Assembly (NCBI GenBank): GCA_030460725.1
Contig: JAKECL010000030.1
Span: 1 to 10,197, forward strand
Length of the DNA stretch: 10,197 nucleotides
Direction: 5' to 3'
Origin: Propionibacterium sp.
GTDB taxonomy: Bacteria > Actinomycetota > Actinomycetes > Actinomycetales > Actinomycetaceae
Shown here: positions 7,877 to 10,197 of the stretch, one piece after another
Position numbering within the stretch: the stretch's first letter is position 1
Layout: the number at the start of each line of letters is the position of its first letter
Program-made: the position numbers and the translations under genes
Notes under the pieces: generated by a model
What the model was told of the DNA's origin: nothing
Database searches by the model: none
Seen by the model: the letters and a program-made list of their open reading frames with translations, nothing else

Positions 7877-8601
7877 GTCTGCATGGCCGCTCGGATGCGT
7901 TCGGCGTTCCTCGGCCCGCCGTAAGTGGCTGCGAAGCGAGGGTCCGCGACGTACATCTCGGAGAGGCTGATGTAGGCGTCTGTGTCGGGCTCACGTCCTC
8001 CCCAGTACTCGGTGACCCACCTGTGGTGGGCCGCGACCAGGGCCTGGAACCGAGTGCTCGCCGGATCCTCCTTGTCTTCGGCCGCGGCGCGCAGTGCTGC
8101 GTTGATGTCGAGGCTCCTCTGATCCTCGTCTCGCCGCTGTTCCTCGGTCATCCCCGCACGTCGCTTGGCTGTGTGCTCCCAGGCCTGGTCGCCCCAGCGT
8201 GTGCGTACCTCGGATTCGTACTGGCTCTGGTCGAAGCCTGCGAAGACTTCCTGGATGGTCATGGTCTGGCCCTTCCTCACCGAGTCGAGCGTGTGCTCGA
8301 CGACGGCGATCTGCTGGACAGTGCGTTCTCGTCGCTCCTCCAAGAGCGCGAGATGAGATTCGAGCGCTGCGGACAACGACGTGTCGGTGTCGAGGGTGAG
8401 CTGGATGGTGGCAAGCGGGAGCCCGAGCGCACGCAGCGACAGGATTCGATAGAGCCGCGAGATCTCGGCGTCCCCGTAGAAGCGGTATCCGTTGCTCGCC
8501 ACCCGTGATGGGCGGAGGAGTCCGATCTGCTCATAGTGCCGAAGCGTTCGACTGGTGAGTCCTGTCGCCCGCGAGAGATCCCTGATCGGCCATTCCGTCA
8601 T
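7819..8601 (-). CDS. TipA-type MerR family transcriptional regulator (260 aa)
   Basis: The start is the ATG at 8601, with AAGGGG at 8614-8609 seven bases upstream. An in-frame ATG at 8664 exists but lies inside the preceding gene. Seen: a winged helix-turn-helix at about residues 4-42 (IRDLSRATGLTSRTLRHYEQ, then GLLRPSR and GYRFY) has the MerR hallmarks. A coiled-coil dimerisation helix follows at about 76-110. From residue 114 comes a TipAS antibiotic-recognition domain with the pattern FAGFDQSQYESEVRTRWG (120-137). The total length is close to that of Streptomyces TipAL (about 253 aa). Known: TipAL binds thiopeptide antibiotics through TipAS and activates promoters with long spacers. The gene is 13 bp downstream of a VOC-fold gene, and the two form an operon under a MerR-type promoter, so I infer autoregulation. 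The inducing drug is unknown; related proteins respond to varied amphipathic compounds. Confidence 0.93.
   Translation of the reverse strand: MTEWPIRDLSRATGLTSRTLRHYEQIGLLRPSRVASNGYRFYGDAEISRLYRILSLRALGLPLATIQLTLDTDTSLSAALESHLALLEERRERTVQQIAVVEHTLDSVRKGQTMTIQEVFAGFDQSQYESEVRTRWGDQAWEHTAKRRAGMTEEQRRDEDQRSLDINAALRAAAEDKEDPASTRFQALVAAHHRWVTEYWGGREPDTDAYISLSEMYVADPRFAATYGGPRNAERIRAAMQTWITANLTEETGSSADRRP
8260..8278 (-). promoter_or_regulatory. Internal ribosome binding site and ATG for a separate TipAS-like product
   Basis: Within the MerR gene, GAGGAAGGG (8278-8270) lies seven bases before an in-frame ATG at 8262-8260, which is Met114. Translation from here would give a 147-residue protein comprising only the drug-binding domain. 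Known: in Streptomyces, tipA yields both the full-length TipAL and an abundant TipAS of about 144 residues from an internal in-frame start. The strong ribosome site and the matching position suggest the same dual output here. This is an inference from sequence. Confidence 0.6.
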
Positions 8602-8614
8602 CGGTGATCCCCTT

Positions 8615-9106
8615 TCAGGCCTGAGACGGATCGAGGGACGCGTCCTCGTGCCGCTCGAAGTCACCCGCGATCTGATCGGAGGCCCACACCCGCGCTGCCT
8701 CCTGGTCCGCCATTCGCGGGGCGGTCAGCGTGACCGTGTTCCCATCTCCGTCGGTGATTCTCACGTCAGTCGTGAACCACGGAGTGTCGAAAGGCCCGGT
8801 CACCTCACCTCCGGCGGAGCGCACACGTTGCGCGACGTCGGCGAGGTCGATGTCCCCGGCCGAGAACGATGCGGAGACGGTTCCGCGAACGGCTCTGCCC
8901 TGGACCATCAGGATGTCCTCGCACTTCTCACGACGCAGGTGCACGAGCGCAGGCACGCCGTCCGGCCCGCGGATCGTCGCCAGGGTCACGAAGCCCGCGG
9001 CAGCATACAGAGCCTCCGCGGCCACGAGGTCGCTGACCACGTAGTTCACGAACATCGGCATCGGGTAGATCGACCGGTCGATGGCCGGTCCGTTCTTCTC
9101 TGTCAT
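8615..9106 (-). CDS. VOC superfamily protein (glyoxalase/bleomycin-resistance fold), 163 aa
   Basis: I chose the ATG at 9106 (MTEKNGPAIDRSIYPMPMF...). It is the first base expected in the mRNA from the promoter just upstream. ATGs at 9112, 9115 and 9118 overlap the -10 hexamer and are less likely. Seen: a beta-strand start YPMPMFVNYVVSDL (14-27) with a following helix, AGFVTLATI (37-45), PALVHLRREKCEDILMVQG (52-70), a second half GTVSASFSAGDIDLADVAQRV (75-95), and the closing DGDGNTVTLTAPR (119-131), the usual layout of the VOC fold. The His/Gln/Glu metal ligands of glyoxalase I and dioxygenases are not evident at their usual strand positions: the terminal strand reads NTVTLT where a Glu is expected. 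A ligand-binding role like bleomycin-binding proteins therefore seems likelier than catalysis (inference). It is the first gene of an operon with the TipA-type regulator, which supports a role in drug resistance. Confidence 0.88.
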   Translation of the reverse strand: MTEKNGPAIDRSIYPMPMFVNYVVSDLVAAEALYAAAGFVTLATIRGPDGVPALVHLRREKCEDILMVQGRAVRGTVSASFSAGDIDLADVAQRVRSAGGEVTGPFDTPWFTTDVRITDGDGNTVTLTAPRMADQEAARVWASDQIAGDFERHEDASLDPSQA

Positions 9107-9113
9107 GACCATC

Positions 9114-9144
9114 ATCATTCCGGTTGACGTTACGGCAGAGTCAA
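9114..9144 (-). promoter_or_regulatory. MerR-type promoter and operator with 19-bp spacer, leaderless start
   Basis: On the minus strand a near-consensus -35 TTGACT (9144-9139) and a -10-like AATGAT (9119-9114) are separated by 19 bp, longer than the optimal 17 and typical of promoters activated by MerR-family regulators. The -35 and spacer carry an imperfect dyad with outer arms TTGAC (9144-9140) and GTCAA (9128-9124), with further symmetric bases inside; about seven of ten pairs match. Seven bases after the -10 is the A of the ATG at 9106, so the transcript is probably leaderless. The regulator encoded second in the operon is the obvious ligand-dependent activator. Confidence 0.7.
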
Positions 9145-9303
9145 GTCCGTGTCGCCGCGTTCCTGACGTGGAGGAGCTCGCAAGGGATCGGGTTCGCTCG
9201 TTCCTGGACCGAGGCGCGCGCGTCGTCGAGGCGGCACATCGCGGCGGCACGTCGCGGCGGAGGCCCCCCGGAACCGCAGGCGTTCAACCACCATGAGGCA
9301 CAT

Positions 9304-9339
9304 CGCCCGGGTGCGGACCCGGGCGGTCACCGATAGCCT
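9304..9339 (+). promoter_or_regulatory. Candidate promoter for the M23 peptidase gene with overlapping dyad
   Basis: A 9-bp perfect inverted repeat, CGCCCGGGT (9304-9312) and ACCCGGGCG (9317-9325) with loop GCGG, lies just before TAGCCT (9334-9339), a TANNNT -10 hexamer. Transcription would start near 9346, leaving about 30 bases of leader that include the Shine-Dalgarno GAGGAG at 9363-9368. No -35 hexamer is recognisable because the dyad occupies that position. The dyad could be an operator or a hairpin ending leftward antisense transcription. Confidence 0.4.
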
Positions 9340-9377
9340 CGGGTCTTCCCACCAGACGGCGCGAGGAGACGACACCG

Positions 9378-10197
9378 ATGACGGCACTGGTCGATGGAAT
9401 CAACCGGTGGAGGCTCGTCATCTGGACGGGTGCGGTCGGCTTTCTCCTGATTGCGGCGCTCAGTGGCCTTCTGGGTGTTCCAGACTCCGTGCGCACGCTC
9501 CTCGCAGGAGGGAGCTACGCGGTGCTCGCGCTGGCGGCGGTGACGGTGGTGGTCTCGGTTGCCGCAACCCACTCAGAGGAGGACCTGCCTCCTCAGCCCG
9601 TGTTCCCGCCGGTGCAGGGAAGATGGTGGGCCGTCAACAGCCCGTCCAGCCGGGTGCCCAGCCACGGGACCAGGCTCTACGGACAGACTTTTGCCATCGA
9701 CCTGGTGCATGACCCCAAGGACGCGACTCCCCGGCCCAGCGGCGGGATGGTTGCCGCGAACCGTTTCCCCAGCTTCGGGCAACCCGTCCTGGCCATGGCC
9801 GACGGAGAGGTCGTCACGGTTTCCGACTGGCGACGCGACCACAGGAGTCGGACCTCGTGGTGGGCGCTGGCCTACTTCTTCACCGTCGAGGGAATCGCGC
9901 GCAGCATCGGTGGAGCGTCCTGGGTGGTGGGGAACCACGTGGTCGTGCGCGACGTGCAGGGGAGCTTCGCCCTGGTCGCGCACCTGCGTCGCGGTTCGGC
10001 GCGCGTGCGAGTGGGAGACCGGGTGCGCGCGGGGCAGGTCATCGGTGAGTGTGGGAACTCGGGCAACAGCACGGAACCCCATGTGCACATGCAGCTCATG
10101 GATCGGCGATCACTGTGGATCGCGCAGGGGCGGCCGTTCAGTGTCGCGGGTGCCAGCCCCGTCGCCGTCGAAGCGCACGAGGAGAGGGGCGGGGCGA
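9378..10197 (+). CDS. M23 (LytM-type) zinc metallopeptidase with two N-terminal membrane helices, 3' end cut by window
   Basis: The ATG at 9378 follows GAGGAG (9363-9368) by nine bases. The frame is open for 273 codons to the right edge. Seen: two hydrophobic segments (about 13-33 and 40-63), then an acidic/proline-rich linker (66-80), then an M23 domain. Likely zinc ligands are His96 (SHGTRLYGQ), Asp108 (FAIDL) and His237 of the HVH motif (EPHVHMQL, 233-240). His202 (VAHL) and His235 are the usual catalytic histidines. The segment RVRVGDRVRAGQVIGECGNSGNSTEPHVH is the classic M23 run before the HxH. Known: active M23 enzymes cut peptidoglycan cross-bridges or stem peptides, and all catalytic residues appear present. 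The domain ends before the window edge, so only a short C-terminus is missing. An even number of membrane helices complicates the topology. The actual substrate is not known. Confidence 0.88.
   Translation, partial: MTALVDGINRWRLVIWTGAVGFLLIAALSGLLGVPDSVRTLLAGGSYAVLALAAVTVVVSVAATHSEEDLPPQPVFPPVQGRWWAVNSPSSRVPSHGTRLYGQTFAIDLVHDPKDATPRPSGGMVAANRFPSFGQPVLAMADGEVVTVSDWRRDHRSRTSWWALAYFFTVEGIARSIGGASWVVGNHVVVRDVQGSFALVAHLRRGSARVRVGDRVRAGQVIGECGNSGNSTEPHVHMQLMDRRSLWIAQGRPFSVAGASPVAVEAHEERGGA

Noticed and set aside
9145..9300. Coding-like plus-strand stretch (VEELARDRVRSFLDRGARVVEAAH) between the VOC and M23 genes
   Set aside because: Its only start lies inside the VOC gene on the opposite strand, it crosses the MerR-type promoter, and it becomes Arg/Pro-rich noise. 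It could be a decayed gene fragment, but I cannot support that from sequence.
1..10197. CRISPR array, tRNA, rRNA, insertion sequence or prophage
   Set aside because: I saw no regularly spaced repeats, cloverleaf-like segment, transposase or integrase motif, or terminal inverted repeats with target duplications on either strand.

Overview
The window is GC-rich throughout, with strong G/C preference at third codon positions, GTG as well as ATG starts, and promoter hexamers that sit directly in front of start codons (leaderless transcription). This points to a high-GC Gram-positive actinobacterium. The gene content (cytosolic M13 peptidase, paired YhgE/Pip proteins, TipA-type MerR regulator) would suit the Actinomycetaceae or a related family, but the family is inferred and was not tested.

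Layout. (1) Positions 1-1998, minus strand: an almost complete M13 (PepO/neprilysin-type) zinc endopeptidase, cut by the window edge within a few codons of its end. Its -10 hexamer lies six bases before the ATG. (2) Positions 1999-2456: a 458-bp divergent intergenic region with a 15-bp perfect hairpin and a plausible promoter for the rightward operon. (3) Positions 2457-7645, plus strand: two tandem, translationally coupled (ATGA overlap) YhgE/Pip-family membrane proteins of 980 and 749 residues. They share a plan of one N-terminal membrane helix, an extracellular domain of about 470 residues and a C-terminal ABC-2-like membrane block. The first also has two extra membrane helices and a low-complexity cytoplasmic tail of about 137 residues. 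(4) Positions 7646-7818: a short convergent intergenic region with a weak hairpin and a doubtful small ORF. (5) Positions 7819-9106, minus strand: a two-gene operon of a VOC-fold (glyoxalase/bleomycin-resistance type) protein followed by a TipA-type MerR regulator. It is preceded by a promoter with the 19-bp spacer typical of MerR control and a dyad inside the spacer. The regulator gene has an internal Shine-Dalgarno and ATG exactly where a separate TipAS drug-binding product would begin. (6) From 9378 to the right edge, plus strand: an M23 (LytM-type) metallopeptidase with two N-terminal membrane helices, truncated by the window.

How the parts may work together. The VOC/MerR pair looks like a self-contained drug-sensing and drug-binding module: a ligand binds the regulator, the regulator activates the long-spacer promoter, and more VOC protein, more regulator and possibly a free TipAS-like domain are made. 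The two YhgE/Pip proteins are likely partners in one cell-envelope complex. Their relatives include phage receptors (Pip, YueB) and the type VII secretion component EsaA, but no WXG100, EssC or other secretion gene lies in this window, so a secretion role is not supported here. The peptidase genes at the two edges appear unrelated to these modules.
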